From Woeseiaceae bacterium (lineage in GTDB: Bacteria; Pseudomonadota; Gammaproteobacteria; Steroidobacterales; Woeseiaceae), in NCBI GenBank assembly GCA_011772865.1, contig WVYQ01000020.1, positions 12,509-53,822 on the forward strand: a stretch of 41,314 nt of DNA. The letters are read 5' to 3'. The first letter of the stretch is position 1. Every line of letters starts with the position of its first letter. The notes beneath the pieces are model-generated. The model ran no database searches, was not told the origin of the DNA, and saw nothing but the letters and a program-made list of their open reading frames with translations. The position numbers and the translations under genes are program-made. Positions 1 through 9,679 of the stretch are shown one piece after another.

Positions 1-60
1 GCCGGTGCCGGCTGTATGGCGGCACTCGATGCGGAGAAGTTCCTCGACGATCACGCGTGA
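1..60 (+). CDS. trxB: Thioredoxin-disulfide reductase, C-terminal end (partial)
   Basis: Only the last 19 codons and the TGA stop are in the window; the gene enters from the left edge. The visible residues AGAGCMAALDAEKFLDDHA match the C-terminal helix of TrxB (family pattern AGxGCMAALDAExYL), which closes the FAD-binding domain. TrxB reduces thioredoxin with NADPH in the cytoplasm. In many gammaproteobacteria trxB lies close to aat, as here. The next gene starts 15 nt downstream, so the two may be cotranscribed. The assignment rests on this short but distinctive tail. Confidence 0.8.
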   Translation, partial: AGAGCMAALDAEKFLDDHA

Positions 61-75
61 TGTTACGGTGTCCTG

Positions 76-1218
76 GTGAAGGTCACCGTCAATGACAGCA
101 TCGCGAACATTCCCGCCATCGAGTGGAATGCCGTCGTCGGCTGCGACTACCCGTTTCTGCGCCACGAGTTCCTGCTAGCTGCGGAGAAAAGCGGATCCGT
201 AACGCCCGATGCGGGCTGGACGCCGCGCCACCTCAGCATTGGCGATCGCAATAACAAACTTCGCGCGGCACTGATCCTTTATGAGAAAAGCCATAGTTGG
301 GGCGAGTTCGTCTTCGACTGGGCGTGGGCCCGCGCGTATGAGCAGGCTGGCCATCCTTACTACCCCAAGCTCGTCTCGGCTGTCCCCTTTACACCGGCAC
401 CGAGCCCTCGACTGTTGCTGGCCGACCCGGCAGACGCCGAGGCTGCCCGCGGACTTGTCGATGCTGCGATCGTACTCGCCGGCGAAACCGGCTGTTCGTC
501 GTTTCACGTGCTCTTTCCGACGCCATCGGAGCTGCATCTGTTGCGTGAAGCCGGTCTTCACATGCGCAAGGACTGCCAGTTTCACTGGCACAATGACAAC
601 TACACTTCGTTTGATGATTTCCTCGGGACCTTCAGCTCGTCCAAACGCAAGAAGGCGCGGCGGGACCGGCGTAAGGTCACCGAGGCAGGCATTCGATTCC
701 GTCACTTGCTCGGCAGTGAACTGACTCCGACAGATTGGGACATTGTCTATCGCCTGATCAGCATCACGTTCATGCGGCGCGGATCGCTCCCCTACTTCAG
801 TCTCGGTTTTTTCCGGCAGATCGGTGAAACCCTGCCGGAGAACACACTCGTAATACTCGCTGAGAAAGACGGGACGGCCATTGCGGCCGCCGTATTCTAC
901 GTCAGCGAAACCGCACTTTACGGGCGCTACTGGGGCAGTGACGGCCATTACGATGCGCTGCACTTTGAAACCTGTTATCACCAGGGCATCGAGTACTGCA
1001 TCGAACACGGGTTGCAGTTGTTCGAACCCGGTACGCAGGGCGAACACAAAATCAGCCGCGGCTTTGTCCCGACTGAGACCTGGTCGGCACACTGGCTCGC
1101 ACACCCGGAATTCTATTCGGCAATCGGCGATTACCTCGAAGCAGAACGCCGCCACATTGACCGCTACATGAACGCAGTGGAGTCGCACAGCCCCTACAAG
1201 ACCCGGGAATCGACGTGA
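76..1218 (+). CDS. FemAB/GNAT-like acyltransferase (PF04339-type, 'peptidogalycan' family)
   Basis: A 380-residue protein with a GTG start 15 nt after trxB. The opening (AAxEWNA..G.DYPFLRHEFL) and the aromatic stretch FVFDWAWARAYEQAG followed by YYPKL are typical of PF04339, a family in the GNAT/FemAB acyltransferase superfamily. The acyl-acceptor fold covers about residues 140-340, with a basic patch SSKRKKARRDRRK near 190 and the conserved block FEPGTQGEHKISRGF near 315. FemAB relatives transfer aminoacyl groups from aminoacyl-tRNA to peptidoglycan precursors or proteins, but the substrate of PF04339 members is not known to me. Its stop overlaps the GTG start of aat (GTGA), so the pair is translationally coupled. 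The partner Aat also uses aminoacyl-tRNA, which makes a related chemistry plausible but unproven. Confidence 0.85.
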   Translation: MKVTVNDSIANIPAIEWNAVVGCDYPFLRHEFLLAAEKSGSVTPDAGWTPRHLSIGDRNNKLRAALILYEKSHSWGEFVFDWAWARAYEQAGHPYYPKLVSAVPFTPAPSPRLLLADPADAEAARGLVDAAIVLAGETGCSSFHVLFPTPSELHLLREAGLHMRKDCQFHWHNDNYTSFDDFLGTFSSSKRKKARRDRRKVTEAGIRFRHLLGSELTPTDWDIVYRLISITFMRRGSLPYFSLGFFRQIGETLPENTLVILAEKDGTAIAAAVFYVSETALYGRYWGSDGHYDALHFETCYHQGIEYCIEHGLQLFEPGTQGEHKISRGFVPTETWSAHWLAHPEFYSAIGDYLEAERRHIDRYMNAVESHSPYKTREST

Positions 1219-1946
1219 ATCGCGGCCGTATCGCCTGGCTCAGCGAAAATGACCCACCCGACGCGTTTCCACCCGTCGAGAACGCACTTGTCGAGCCGGA
1301 CGGGCTACTTGCGGCGGGTGGCGGACTTTCTGAAGAGCGTCTCCTCACTGCGTACATTCACGGGATCTTTCCGTGGTACGACGAAGGTCAGCCCGTCCTG
1401 TGGTGGAGCCCGAACCCGCGGTGCGTACTGTGGCCGGATCAGCTGCATGTGTCGCGCCGGTTGAGGCAGCAGCTACGCAAATCGGATGCCGAACTTCGAT
1501 TCAATTCTGCATTCGGACAGGTCATCCGGGAATGCGCCGGCAAACGACGATCCGAGCAGGGAACCTGGATTACTGCCGAAATGATCGACGCCTATCAGCA
1601 ATTGCACGGCAGCGGCTGGGCGCACTCGATCGAAGTCTGGGACCAGGACGGCCTTGCCGGTGGCCTCTATGGACTATGCGTCGGCAGCGTCTTCTTTGGA
1701 GAATCCATGTTCAGTGTCAAGCCGAATGCGTCCAAGATGGCGCTCGTGGGACTTACGCAGCATATGCAGGCGAGCGGAATCGACCTGCTCGACTGCCAGA
1801 TGGTTTCGCGTCATCTCCTGACGCTGGGCGCTACGACTATGCCGCGCGCCGAGTTTGCGGCCTATCTCGCCTCTGCCTGCCAGCCTCCCGTGCCCCACAG
1901 CGCATGGCCCGATGAGCCGGTTCCTGTCCGGCTGTTCATTGCATAA
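1215..1946 (+). CDS. aat: Leucyl/phenylalanyl-tRNA--protein transferase
   Basis: A 243-residue cytoplasmic enzyme that moves Leu or Phe from charged tRNA to proteins with N-terminal Lys or Arg, creating a primary N-degron. Family hallmarks are visible: FPPVENAL and [10 protein letters not shown] near the N-terminus, [24 protein letters not shown], the centre [19 protein letters not shown], and [16 protein letters not shown] near the C-terminus. Length equals the usual 230-245. The GTG start overlaps the TGA of the preceding acyltransferase gene. The recognition partner ClpS and the unfoldase ClpA are encoded 0.3-3 kb downstream on the other strand. In many proteobacteria an aspartate/glutamate leucyltransferase gene (bpt/ate) sits between aat and infA; it is absent here. 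Confidence 0.97.
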   Translation: MNRGRIAWLSENDPPDAFPPVENALVEPDGLLAAGGGLSEERLLTAYIHGIFPWYDEGQPVLWWSPNPRCVLWPDQLHVSRRLRQQLRKSDAELRFNSAFGQVIRECAGKRRSEQGTWITAEMIDAYQQLHGSGWAHSIEVWDQDGLAGGLYGLCVGSVFFGESMFSVKPNASKMALVGLTQHMQASGIDLLDCQMVSRHLLTLGATTMPRAEFAAYLASACQPPVPHSAWPDEPVPVRLFIA

Positions 1947-1999
1947 CGACCACGATTTCTGCACAATTCGCGAGCCTCATAGTCACAGACAGCAGGATC

Positions 2000-2218
2000 T
2001 TGGCCAAAGAAGAAGCAATACAAATGGAAGGTGTCGTCACTGAGACGCTTCCGAACACGACGTTCCGGGTCGAACTCGAGAACGGCCACATCGTTACCGC
2101 CCATATTTCCGGAAAGATGCGCAAGAATTACATTCGCATATTGACCGGCGACAAGGTAACTGTCGAACTGACTCCCTACGACCTGTCCAAGGGTCGCATT
2201 GTCTACCGGGGCCGGTAA
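2000..2218 (+). CDS. infA: Translation initiation factor IF-1
   Basis: A 72-residue OB-fold protein that binds the ribosomal A site during initiation. The sequence [20 protein letters not shown] at the start, then [22 protein letters not shown], is essentially the universal IF-1 sequence and gives the exact usual length. The start must be TTG at 2000, because the next in-frame ATG would remove eight conserved residues. An AGGA sits only 2 nt before the TTG, closer than usual, so initiation may be weak or specially controlled. It lies 53 nt after aat and faces clpA. Confidence 0.97.
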   Translation: MAKEEAIQMEGVVTETLPNTTFRVELENGHIVTAHISGKMRKNYIRILTGDKVTVELTPYDLSKGRIVYRGR

Positions 2219-2235
2219 CCAGCCGATAATTGCCA

Positions 2236-2259
2236 GTGCGCTCGCTACAGCGAGTGCAC
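2236..2259. terminator. Hairpin between convergent infA and clpA
   Basis: A 10-bp stem (GTGCGCTCGC with GCGAGTGCAC, one G-U pair) with loop TACA lies in the 42-nt gap between the two stop codons. No T-run follows on either strand, so it is not a textbook intrinsic terminator. It may still act as a bidirectional 3'-end stabiliser for both mRNAs. Confidence 0.45.
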
Positions 2260-2260
2260 C

Positions 2261-4531
2261 TTACTGATCCTGCAGGTGTTCGAGTTCCTTGACGGTCGGC
2301 TCGGCCTTCAGGACCAGCTGATCGTCCGAACCAACCGTGATCCGCACGTGGCCGCCGTCCTCGAGACTTCCGAACAGAAGTTCTTCGGCAAGCGGCCGCT
2401 TGATCTGCTCCTGGATGAGCCGCGCCATGGGCCTTGCGCCCATTTTTGGATCGTACCCGCGCTCGGCAATCCATTCGCGTGCCGCATCGTCGAGTTCCAG
2501 CGTGACATTGTTATTGTCGAGCTTCGACTCGAGTTCGACGACGAGCTTATCGACAACGCGCCGGATCGACTGCGGGTCGAGCGACGCAAACTGAATAATC
2601 GAATCGAGACGATTCCGGAACTCGGGGGAGAATTGCTTGCGGATGACTTCCATCCCATCAGAGCTGTGGTCCTGTTGCGTGAATCCGATCGATGCGCGGC
2701 TCATTTCCTGCGCGCCGGCATTCGTGGTCATCACGATGATCACGTTGCGGAAGTCCGCTTTGCGGCCGTTGTTATCCGTCAATGTGCCATGATCCATCAC
2801 CTGCAAAAGCAGGTTGAACACCTCGGGATGCGCCTTCTCGATTTCATCGAGCAACACGACCGCATGCGGATTCTTCGTGACAGCTTCGGTTAGCAAGCCA
2901 CCCTGATCGAAACCAACATAACCCGGCGGCGCGCCGATCAGGCGCGATACCGTGTGCCGCTCCATGTATTCAGACATGTCGAAGCGGATCAACTCGACAC
3001 CCATACAATGTGCGAGCTGGCGCGTTACCTCGGTCTTGCCCACACCGGTCGGGCCGGCAAACAGGAACGCACCAATCGGTTTTTCTTCCTCGCGCAAACC
3101 GGACCGCGCCATCTTGATCGCGGAGCCCAGCGCCTCGATCGCCGTATCCTGGCCGAAGATCGTCAGCTTCAGGTCCCGCTCGAGCGTGCGCAGCACGTCC
3201 CGATCAGAAGCCGAGACGCTCTTGGCGGGAATTCTCGCCATCTTGGCGACGATATTTTCGACCATGGCGACCGTGACGGTATCCCCGCGCGTGTCTGCCG
3301 GTTGCAGCCGCAGGTTTGCGCCGGCTTCATCGATGACGTCGATCGCCTTGTCCGGCAGCCGGCGATCGTTGATATGCCTTGCCGCCAGGTCGACGGCGGC
3401 TTCAAGCGCACCGTTTTCATAAATAACACCGTGATGCTCTTCGAACCGGGACTTCAATCCATGGAGGATCTCAACGGTCTCCTCGATCGTCGGTTCAGGT
3501 ACATCTATTTTCTGGAAACGTCTCGCAAGCGCATGATCTTTCTCGAAAATACCTCTGTACTCCGAGTAAGTCGTCGACCCGATGCAGCGCATCTCCCCAT
3601 TGGCCAGAACCGGCTTGATCAGGTTGCTCGCATCCATGACGCCACCTGACGCCGCACCGGCCCCGATGACGGTATGGATTTCATCGATAAACAACACGGC
3701 ACCCGGATCCTTGCGGATTTCGGCGATGACGCCCTTGAGGCGCTTCTCGAAGTCGCCGCGATATTTCGTGCCCGCTATCAGCGTGCCCATGTCGAGCGCA
3801 TAGATCGTCGCATCGAGCAGCACCTCGGGAACGCGCTTCTCGGTGATCATCCGGGCAAGTCCCTCGGCAAGCGCTGTCTTGCCGACACCCGCTTCGCCGA
3901 CATACAGCGGATTGTTCTTGCGGCGCCGGCAGAGAATCTGCACGGTTCTTTCGATTTCGATCTCCCGTCCGATCAATGGGTCGATCTTGCCGTCGAGGGC
4001 CAGCTGATTGAGATTGGTCGCAAATTTTTCGAGCGGCGACTCCTCGGCCTCAGTCTCGCTGTCAAGCGAGACGTCGTCCTGTTGGCCATCACCGCCCGGA
4101 ACCGATGGCATGCCGTGAGAAATGTAATTCACTACATCCAGGCGTGTGACGTCCTGCATGTTCAGGTAGTAAACAGCCTGGGACTGCTTCTCGCTGAAGA
4201 TTGCAACCAGCACGTTGGCGCTGGTGACTTCTTTTTTGCCGCTGGATTGCACATGGAACACGGCGCGCTGCAATACCCGCTGGAAGCCGAGCGTCGGCTG
4301 AACATCCAGGTCCTCATCATCGGGCAGCAGCGGCGTCTGCTCCTCGATAAATTCGGTCAATTGGCGGCGCAATTCCGGGATATTGGAATCGCAGGCCTTC
4401 AGAATCTCGTGCACTTTGGGAATGTCGAGCAACGCAAGCAGCAGGTGCTCTACTGTCATGAACTCGTGACGACTGTCGCGGGCACGTTGAAATGCCTCGT
4501 TCAGACAAAATTCCAGTTCGCTGCTCAGCAT
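2261..4531 (-). CDS. clpA: ATP-dependent Clp protease ATP-binding subunit ClpA
   Basis: A 756-residue AAA+ unfoldase that feeds substrates to the ClpP peptidase. Seen: a Clp N-domain (about 1-145, opening [14 protein letters not shown]), first AAA+ module with Walker A GEAGVGKT at 212-219 and Walker [10 protein letters not shown], second module with Walker A GPTGVGKT and [23 protein letters not shown], and a C-terminal ClpB-D2-like region containing [10 protein letters not shown]. The IGF-type ClpP-docking loop is present as ASIGFTQQD. The ATG at 4529-4531 is chosen over an upstream start because ClpA proteins begin with this motif, and an AAGGAG overlapping the clpS stop lies 12 nt before it. 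It is downstream of clpS and probably coupled to it. Confidence 0.97.
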   Translation of the reverse strand: MLSSELEFCLNEAFQRARDSRHEFMTVEHLLLALLDIPKVHEILKACDSNIPELRRQLTEFIEEQTPLLPDDEDLDVQPTLGFQRVLQRAVFHVQSSGKKEVTSANVLVAIFSEKQSQAVYYLNMQDVTRLDVVNYISHGMPSVPGGDGQQDDVSLDSETEAEESPLEKFATNLNQLALDGKIDPLIGREIEIERTVQILCRRRKNNPLYVGEAGVGKTALAEGLARMITEKRVPEVLLDATIYALDMGTLIAGTKYRGDFEKRLKGVIAEIRKDPGAVLFIDEIHTVIGAGAASGGVMDASNLIKPVLANGEMRCIGSTTYSEYRGIFEKDHALARRFQKIDVPEPTIEETVEILHGLKSRFEEHHGVIYENGALEAAVDLAARHINDRRLPDKAIDVIDEAGANLRLQPADTRGDTVTVAMVENIVAKMARIPAKSVSASDRDVLRTLERDLKLTIFGQDTAIEALGSAIKMARSGLREEEKPIGAFLFAGPTGVGKTEVTRQLAHCMGVELIRFDMSEYMERHTVSRLIGAPPGYVGFDQGGLLTEAVTKNPHAVVLLDEIEKAHPEVFNLLLQVMDHGTLTDNNGRKADFRNVIIVMTTNAGAQEMSRASIGFTQQDHSSDGMEVIRKQFSPEFRNRLDSIIQFASLDPQSIRRVVDKLVVELESKLDNNNVTLELDDAAREWIAERGYDPKMGARPMARLIQEQIKRPLAEELLFGSLEDGGHVRITVGSDDQLVLKAEPTVKELEHLQDQ

Positions 4532-4547
4532 AGTCGGCTGTAACTCC

Positions 4548-4877
4548 TTACGATTCTTCCATTTGACACAGTAGCGGGTGTTGGTGCTGCTGCGCAATGC
4601 TCATGACCTGCGCGACTTTCGTCTCGGCTATCTCGAAGTTGTAGACGCCGCACACGCCTTTTCCCTTGGTATGTACTTCTAACATGACCTGCGTTGCGCG
4701 TGTACGTTCCATCCCGAAGACGGACTCGAGGATATCCACCACGAACTCCATCGGCGTGTAATCGTCATTAATCAACACGACACGGTAGAGCGGCGGCTCC
4801 TTGAGTTTTGGCCGCGCCTCTTCGACAGCAAGGTCAAAGCTGTCCAGTCGCTCATTGTCCGGTCGTTTCTCACTCAT
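4548..4877 (-). CDS. clpS: ATP-dependent Clp protease adaptor ClpS
   Basis: A 109-residue adaptor that binds N-degron residues (Leu, Phe, Tyr, Trp) and delivers the protein to ClpA. Visible signature: [27 protein letters not shown], with the NDD...T-P-M-E-F-V pocket residues, then [21 protein letters not shown]. The N-terminal extension of about 30 polar residues is the mobile tail that engages ClpA. It is the first gene of clpS-clpA; its stop lies 16 nt upstream of the clpA start. The substrates made by Aat, encoded at 1215-1946, are its expected ligands. Confidence 0.97.
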   Translation of the reverse strand: MSEKRPDNERLDSFDLAVEEARPKLKEPPLYRVVLINDDYTPMEFVVDILESVFGMERTRATQVMLEVHTKGKGVCGVYNFEIAETKVAQVMSIAQQHQHPLLCQMEES

Positions 4878-4942
4878 CGCCTGTTCGCTGCAAAAAACGT
4901 TTACTTGTGTAAAGCAGTGACCCCGGCAGGGCCATGCGGGTT

Positions 4943-4974
4943 ATTATATATGGGCTCGATGTGGCGTTCTCCAA
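4943..4974 (-). promoter_or_regulatory. Probable sigma70 promoter of clpS-clpA
   Basis: Read on the minus strand, a perfect TATAAT (4943-4948), overlapping TATATA two bases upstream, lies about 65 nt before the clpS start. A TTGGAG (4969-4974) stands 18 nt from the TATATA or 20 nt from the TATAAT. The -10 is strong and the -35 only fair. Confidence 0.45.
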
Positions 4975-5090
4975 GCCTGGTTCACGGATTTGCCGGTCAA
5001 CCAATGCCGCGCGCGTCACCCGGGCGACAGCTGAACTGATTGGGCGGCGTCTATATCATTGCTAAATATAGAAATTTTGCCCTTGCGGGC

Positions 5091-5120
5091 TTGTTTGACA
5101 CTTGGATCAACCCTTATCAT
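5091..5120 (+). promoter_or_regulatory. Possible promoter of gspCDEF
   Basis: In an AT-rich stretch before gspC, TTGTTTGACA (5091-5100) is followed by TTATCAT (5114-5120). TTGTTT with TATCAT gives 18-bp spacing; the better hexamer TTGACA (5095-5100) gives only 14 bp. The 272-nt gap 4878-5149 holds this, the clpS promoter and nothing else recognisable. Confidence 0.35.
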
Positions 5121-5149
5121 CTCGACGCTGCGTTTAATTTTATAGACGG

Positions 5150-6112
5150 GTGCTCAGGACGGCCGATATCCCTATGACGACCGAAGCGAAATGGTCAGAT
5201 TTTTCCAGCATGGACGGCGCGAAAGCCATTGCGGCTGCGAATTCGCTGCTGCCCCCATGGATCAGCCTGATTCTCGTCATCGTGATTGCCTGGCAGCTCG
5301 CGAAAATCACGTGGATGCTGGTTGGTGGCCCTTCGACGGGCGATCCCGTCGCGCCCCCGGCAGGGGTCCCTGCGGCAGCAATGCAGCCGGAAAGCTCGTC
5401 TGACGTCCAGGCGATTGTGGACGCTCATATTTTCGGCGAGGCGAGTCCCGACGACGAACCCGTCGTACAAGCGGTGGACGCGGAAATGGACAACCTGGCC
5501 GATACCCGGCTGACGAATCTCGTCCTGAAAGGGACTGTCGCGGCGACACCATCGGAGAAAGCCGTTGCGATTATTGCCGACGGTAACAAGGATGAAGACG
5601 TCTACATGATCGGCTCGCAAGTGACATCGGGCGCCAAGCTGCATGCCGTCTATGCAGATCGGGTCGTGCTCAATGAAAACGGTGTACTCACCAACCTGAA
5701 ACTACCGAAGGAATACCCGGCTACGGCGCAGACGCAGGCAAGGCGTACGGCAACAGCGCCGACGCGAGCAACCACCGCTACGACGAGTATTCAGTCCGTC
5801 GTCGCGCAAAACGTTTCCAAGCTTGCCGACGTCATCCGGCCGACCCCTTATTTTGTCAATGGCCAGCAACAGGGATACCGTGTATACCCTGGCCGCAACC
5901 GCGAAGCGTTCAGCAAACTCGGGCTTCGCCCGGGCGACCTGATCAAGGATATCGACGGCCAATCGCTCACCGACCCGACGCAGGCAATGCAAATATTTGA
6001 ATCGCTTGGTGAATCGGACCAGGTTTCTGTTACCGTTGAACGCAATGGGGAACCGCAGGTCATTGTCCTCAGCACCAGCCAACTCGATCTCGGAGACGAG
6101 ACCAGCCAATGA
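5150..6112 (+). CDS. gspC: Type II secretion system inner-membrane protein GspC
   Basis: About 320 residues, inner-membrane bitopic protein linking the platform to the secretin. One transmembrane helix lies at about residues 34-58 (PWISLILVIVIAWQLAKITWML) after a short cytoplasmic tail. A homology-region domain (about 85-180: VDAHIFGEAS, then LTNLVLKGTVAATPSEKAVAII) binds the secretin N0 domain. An Ala/Thr-rich linker and a C-terminal PDZ domain (about 225-315: GYRVYPGRN..FSKLGLRPGDLIKDIDGQSL) follow. GTG at 5150 gives the longest form; ATG at 5174 is an equally possible start, and neither has a well-placed Shine-Dalgarno. Its TGA overlaps the gspD ATG. Confidence 0.93.
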   Translation: MLRTADIPMTTEAKWSDFSSMDGAKAIAAANSLLPPWISLILVIVIAWQLAKITWMLVGGPSTGDPVAPPAGVPAAAMQPESSSDVQAIVDAHIFGEASPDDEPVVQAVDAEMDNLADTRLTNLVLKGTVAATPSEKAVAIIADGNKDEDVYMIGSQVTSGAKLHAVYADRVVLNENGVLTNLKLPKEYPATAQTQARRTATAPTRATTATTSIQSVVAQNVSKLADVIRPTPYFVNGQQQGYRVYPGRNREAFSKLGLRPGDLIKDIDGQSLTDPTQAMQIFESLGESDQVSVTVERNGEPQVIVLSTSQLDLGDETSQ

Positions 6113-8130
6113 AACTTTCTGAACGATTGCCCTTGCGGGCTCGCCTGCTCACAGCGCTTGCTTTTTCTTCCCTCCTGGGCGCTCCGGCGGCGTGGAGTCA
6201 GCAGGTCGTCACACCGAATTTCGAGGATACCGACATTCGACAGATCATCGATGCCGTCGGCTCCTTGACGGGTCGCAGCTTCATCATCGACCCGCGCGTC
6301 AATGCCAAGGTCACGATGCTGTCGTCGACGCCGATGACGCCTGACGCGTTTTACGAAACATTCCTGTCGATCCTCCAGGTGCACGGGTATGTCGCCATCA
6401 CCACGGGCGATGTCGTCAAGATCGTTCCGGATGCAACGGCACGGCAATACGCGGGACCGTTGGGCGACGACAGCGCAGCGGGGCTCGACGACATCATTAC
6501 GCAAGTCATTCAACTGCGGAATGTCGGCGCGACTCAGCTCGTCCCGATATTGCGCCCGCTGATTCCGCAATACGGGCATCTGTCGGCGCATCCGGGCTCG
6601 AATATGCTCATCATCTCGGATCGCGCAGCCAACGTAACGCGAATGATGTCCATCATTCGGCGTATCGACCAGTCCAACGACGAAGACGTCGAAGTCGTGC
6701 GGCTCGAAAACGCCTCGGCTGCCGAGATTGTTCGAATTATGACCGCCCTGACGTCACAGCCGCGGGCCGACGGCGCACCCGTGACCACGAGCCTTGTGGC
6801 CGATGCGCGGACGAACAGCGTGCTTATCGGCGGCGACCGCAACGAGCGACTGCGCCTGCGCGCACTGATCGCACATCTCGATACTCCCCTCGAAGATGGC
6901 GGCGATACGCAGGTTCGCTACCTGCGCTATGCCGACTCGGAAGAACTCGCCACGAAACTGCAACAGCACTTCTCTTCACAGGCCCAGGCAACCTCGGCAC
7001 AGGCAGGCGGCACGACCCCACAACCCAATGAAGTCAGTGTCTGGGCCGATACGCAGACGAACGCTCTTGTAATCACCGCCCCGCCAAAGATGATGCGTTC
7101 GATCATGCTGATCATCGATAAACTCGACATTCGTCGCGAGCAGGTCCTCGTCGAGGCGATTATTGTCGAAGTCATCGCCGACAAGATCGCCGAACTGGGC
7201 GTCACGTGGGCCGTCGAGGGCGCCAGCTCTAACACGCCGATAGCCCTTACCAATTTTCCTGACTTCGGTCCGGGCGTTGTGGACATCGGTGTCGCTGCCG
7301 GCAGCGGCGGACAGGTTGACCCAACCGGGCTGATCGGCGAAGGCATCACTTTCGGTATCGGCCGCATCAGCGATACCGGCGTCAGCTTTGCGGCGATAGC
7401 GCGAGCTCTGGAAGGCGATGCCAACACGAATATTATCTCGACACCGTCAATCGTCACGACCGACAACGAAGAGGCCACGCTCAACGTTGGACAGGAAGTT
7501 CCATTCGTAACGGGCTCTTACTCGAATACTGGCAGCGTCGGCGGCGCGGTGAATCCGTTCCAGACGATTCAGCGCGAGCAGATCGGCGTAAAACTCGCGA
7601 TCACACCTCAGATCAATGAGGGTGATTCGATGCTGATGACGATATCCCAGGAGATATCGAGCATAGCGCAGTCTGCAGAGGGCGCGGTCGACCTGATCAC
7701 AAACCAGCGTGTCATTGAAACGACCGTAATCGTTGATGACGGTGAGGTTCTCGTCCTGGGCGGCCTGATCGAGGACGTCCTCAGAGAAAGTGACCAAAGA
7801 GTGCCGATACTCGGCAGCATTCCGATACTCGGTAACCTGTTCCGCGTCCGGTCGACCGACAAGGTCAAAACCAACCTTCTGGTTTTCATTCGGCCCAAGA
7901 TCCTGCGCGACGCCGAGCAGGCCGCTATCGAGACGAACGCCAAGTACAACTACATTCGCGAAGTGCTCAAGGGATCCGAAGGGAAAGACGTGCAGCTGAT
8001 GCGCGGCGAGAAGCGATTCGCGCTGCCGCCGTTTGAAGAGGCTTCCGGAGTCAAAATTGGTGAGACACCGATTGCGAACGAAAACGAAGGCGGGAGCGAG
8101 AATGACGGTGAAGGTTCTGAAACCGAGTAA
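6109..8130 (+). CDS. gspD: Type II secretion system secretin GspD
   Basis: A 673-residue outer-membrane secretin that forms the exit channel. A signal peptide is seen (about residues 1-30, ending PAAWS before QQVVTPNFEDTDIRQII). Next come the N0 domain (about 32-105), N1-N3 ring domains (about 125-350, with repeated LIVI/ISD.ANV motifs), and the secretin core (about 355-600) with the signature VPFVTGS...QREQIGVKLAITPQINEGD and the late LGGLIEDVLRES..VPILGSIPILGNLFR. The last 70 residues are acidic and may bind a pilotin, which is not seen here. ATGA overlap with gspC. Confidence 0.96.
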   Translation: MKLSERLPLRARLLTALAFSSLLGAPAAWSQQVVTPNFEDTDIRQIIDAVGSLTGRSFIIDPRVNAKVTMLSSTPMTPDAFYETFLSILQVHGYVAITTGDVVKIVPDATARQYAGPLGDDSAAGLDDIITQVIQLRNVGATQLVPILRPLIPQYGHLSAHPGSNMLIISDRAANVTRMMSIIRRIDQSNDEDVEVVRLENASAAEIVRIMTALTSQPRADGAPVTTSLVADARTNSVLIGGDRNERLRLRALIAHLDTPLEDGGDTQVRYLRYADSEELATKLQQHFSSQAQATSAQAGGTTPQPNEVSVWADTQTNALVITAPPKMMRSIMLIIDKLDIRREQVLVEAIIVEVIADKIAELGVTWAVEGASSNTPIALTNFPDFGPGVVDIGVAAGSGGQVDPTGLIGEGITFGIGRISDTGVSFAAIARALEGDANTNIISTPSIVTTDNEEATLNVGQEVPFVTGSYSNTGSVGGAVNPFQTIQREQIGVKLAITPQINEGDSMLMTISQEISSIAQSAEGAVDLITNQRVIETTVIVDDGEVLVLGGLIEDVLRESDQRVPILGSIPILGNLFRVRSTDKVKTNLLVFIRPKILRDAEQAAIETNAKYNYIREVLKGSEGKDVQLMRGEKRFALPPFEEASGVKIGETPIANENEGGSENDGEGSETE

Positions 8131-8148
8131 CCGACTGTCGGATTATTG

Positions 8149-9669
8149 ATGGAAACCGAAGCGGAAATCGTTCTCGAGTCGGCACCTGATACAGCGGCTG
8201 AAACCGGGTCTCATCGCGTTCTGCCGTTCGCGTTCGCCAAGCGTCATGGCGTGCTGATTCGCGATGTCACCGCAGAGGCCGCAGACACCGTGTGCCGCCC
8301 GGGCGCATCCGCGCTCAGTCTCGCTGAAGCGCAGCGATTCGCGGGCGTCCCGCTGAAGCTGACACGGGTCTCTGCCGAAGCCTTCGACACACTGCTGCAG
8401 GAGTCCTACGAGCAGGGTAGCAACACGGCAATGCAAATGGTCGATGGTCTCGACGAACATCTCGACCTGTCTCAGGTAGCACAGGAACTTCAGGAGCCAT
8501 CGGACCTTCTCGAAAGCGACGACGATGCACCAATTATCCGCTTCATCAATGCGGTGCTGACCGAAGCCATCAAGGACAACGCCTCGGATGTCCACATCGA
8601 GCCCTACGAAAACCGGCTTGGCGTCCGCTTCAGAGTCGACGGCGTACTGCGGGAAGTCCTGGAGACCCGCCGCGCGCTTGCGCCCCTGGTTGTCTCGCGA
8701 ATCAAGGTCATGTCGAAGCTGGACATCGCCGAAAAGCGCCTGCCCCAGGACGGCCGCATTTCCCTGAGGATTGCGGGCCGCGCGGTAGATGTCCGCGTTT
8801 CGACCATGCCATCCGGCCACGGCGAACGCGTTGTACTGCGCCTGCTCGACAAGCAGGCCGGACGACTGGACCTGACCTCGCTCGGCATGTCCGACAAGAC
8901 ACAGAAGACGGTCGACGACCTGATTCACAAGCCGCACGGGATCATACTCGTCACTGGCCCGACGGGTTCTGGTAAGACGACGACGCTGTACGCCGCGCTT
9001 GAACGCATCAACGACAATACTCGCAATATCATGACCGTCGAGGACCCGATCGAGTACTTCATTGACGGCATCGGCCAGTCTCAGGTGAATACCAAGGTCG
9101 AGATGACGTTCGCTCGTGGCTTGCGCGCGATCCTGCGTCAGGATCCCGATGTCGTCATGGTCGGTGAGATCCGCGATCTCGAAACTGCCGAAATCGCCGT
9201 GCAGGCCAGTCTTACGGGCCACCTCGTACTGTCCACGTTGCACACGAACACGGCGGCAGGCGCCGTAACGAGATTGCGCGACATGGGTGTCGAGCCCTTC
9301 CTGCTATCGTCGAGCCTGATCGGCGTACTTGCGCAGCGATTGGTGCGTGTACTCGATGACGACACCAAGATTCCGTATACGGCCAGGGAGTATGAATGTG
9401 AGCTGCTGGGCGTCGATCCGGCAAATCCGCCGACGCTGCACCACCCCGGGGAAGGTCCTAACAGCGGCTTTGCGGGTCGTACCGGCATCTACGAACTCAT
9501 TGCCGTCGACGACGCGATGCGCAGCATGATTCATGAAGGCGTCAGCGAGCAGGACCTCGAGCGCCACGCACGGACCATGGGACCGAGCATTCGCGCCGAT
9601 GGGCGCCGCCGCGTTCTCGAGGGCACGACTACTATCGAAGAACTGCTCCGCGTCACGCGCGAAGACTAG
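8149..9669 (+). CDS. gspE: Type II secretion system ATPase GspE
   Basis: A 506-residue cytoplasmic ATPase that powers pseudopilus assembly. Seen: N1E-type domain (about 20-100), N2E ([20 protein letters not shown]), Walker A GPTGSGKT at 270-277, the Asp box, Walker [13 protein letters not shown], the His box LSTLHTN, and GRTGIYELI near the end. The usual tetracysteine zinc module (CPxC ... CxxC) between LAQRLVRVL and GRTGIYE is missing: that segment has a single Cys, in YECELL. An in-frame TTG lies directly before the chosen ATG. It starts 18 nt after gspD; gspF follows after 10 nt. Confidence 0.96.
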   Translation: METEAEIVLESAPDTAAETGSHRVLPFAFAKRHGVLIRDVTAEAADTVCRPGASALSLAEAQRFAGVPLKLTRVSAEAFDTLLQESYEQGSNTAMQMVDGLDEHLDLSQVAQELQEPSDLLESDDDAPIIRFINAVLTEAIKDNASDVHIEPYENRLGVRFRVDGVLREVLETRRALAPLVVSRIKVMSKLDIAEKRLPQDGRISLRIAGRAVDVRVSTMPSGHGERVVLRLLDKQAGRLDLTSLGMSDKTQKTVDDLIHKPHGIILVTGPTGSGKTTTLYAALERINDNTRNIMTVEDPIEYFIDGIGQSQVNTKVEMTFARGLRAILRQDPDVVMVGEIRDLETAEIAVQASLTGHLVLSTLHTNTAAGAVTRLRDMGVEPFLLSSSLIGVLAQRLVRVLDDDTKIPYTAREYECELLGVDPANPPTLHHPGEGPNSGFAGRTGIYELIAVDDAMRSMIHEGVSEQDLERHARTMGPSIRADGRRRVLEGTTTIEELLRVTRED

Positions 9670-9679
9670 CTTTAAGTTC

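Noticed and set aside
175-1188. Long minus-strand frame opposite the FemAB-like gene
   Set aside because: Shadow frame with no recognisable domain; the plus-strand gene has clear family motifs.
3674-4543. 289-codon plus-strand frame opposite clpA
   Set aside because: Mirror of ClpA coding; no ribosome site or domain.
5077-6141. A 15-mer (TTGCCCTTGCGGGCT) present at 5077 and again at 6127
   Set aside because: About one such match is expected by chance in 41 kb, and the two sites have different contexts.
8143-9243. 366-codon minus-strand frame opposite gspE
   Set aside because: Low-complexity, Arg/Asp-rich translation with no motif; gspE is certain.
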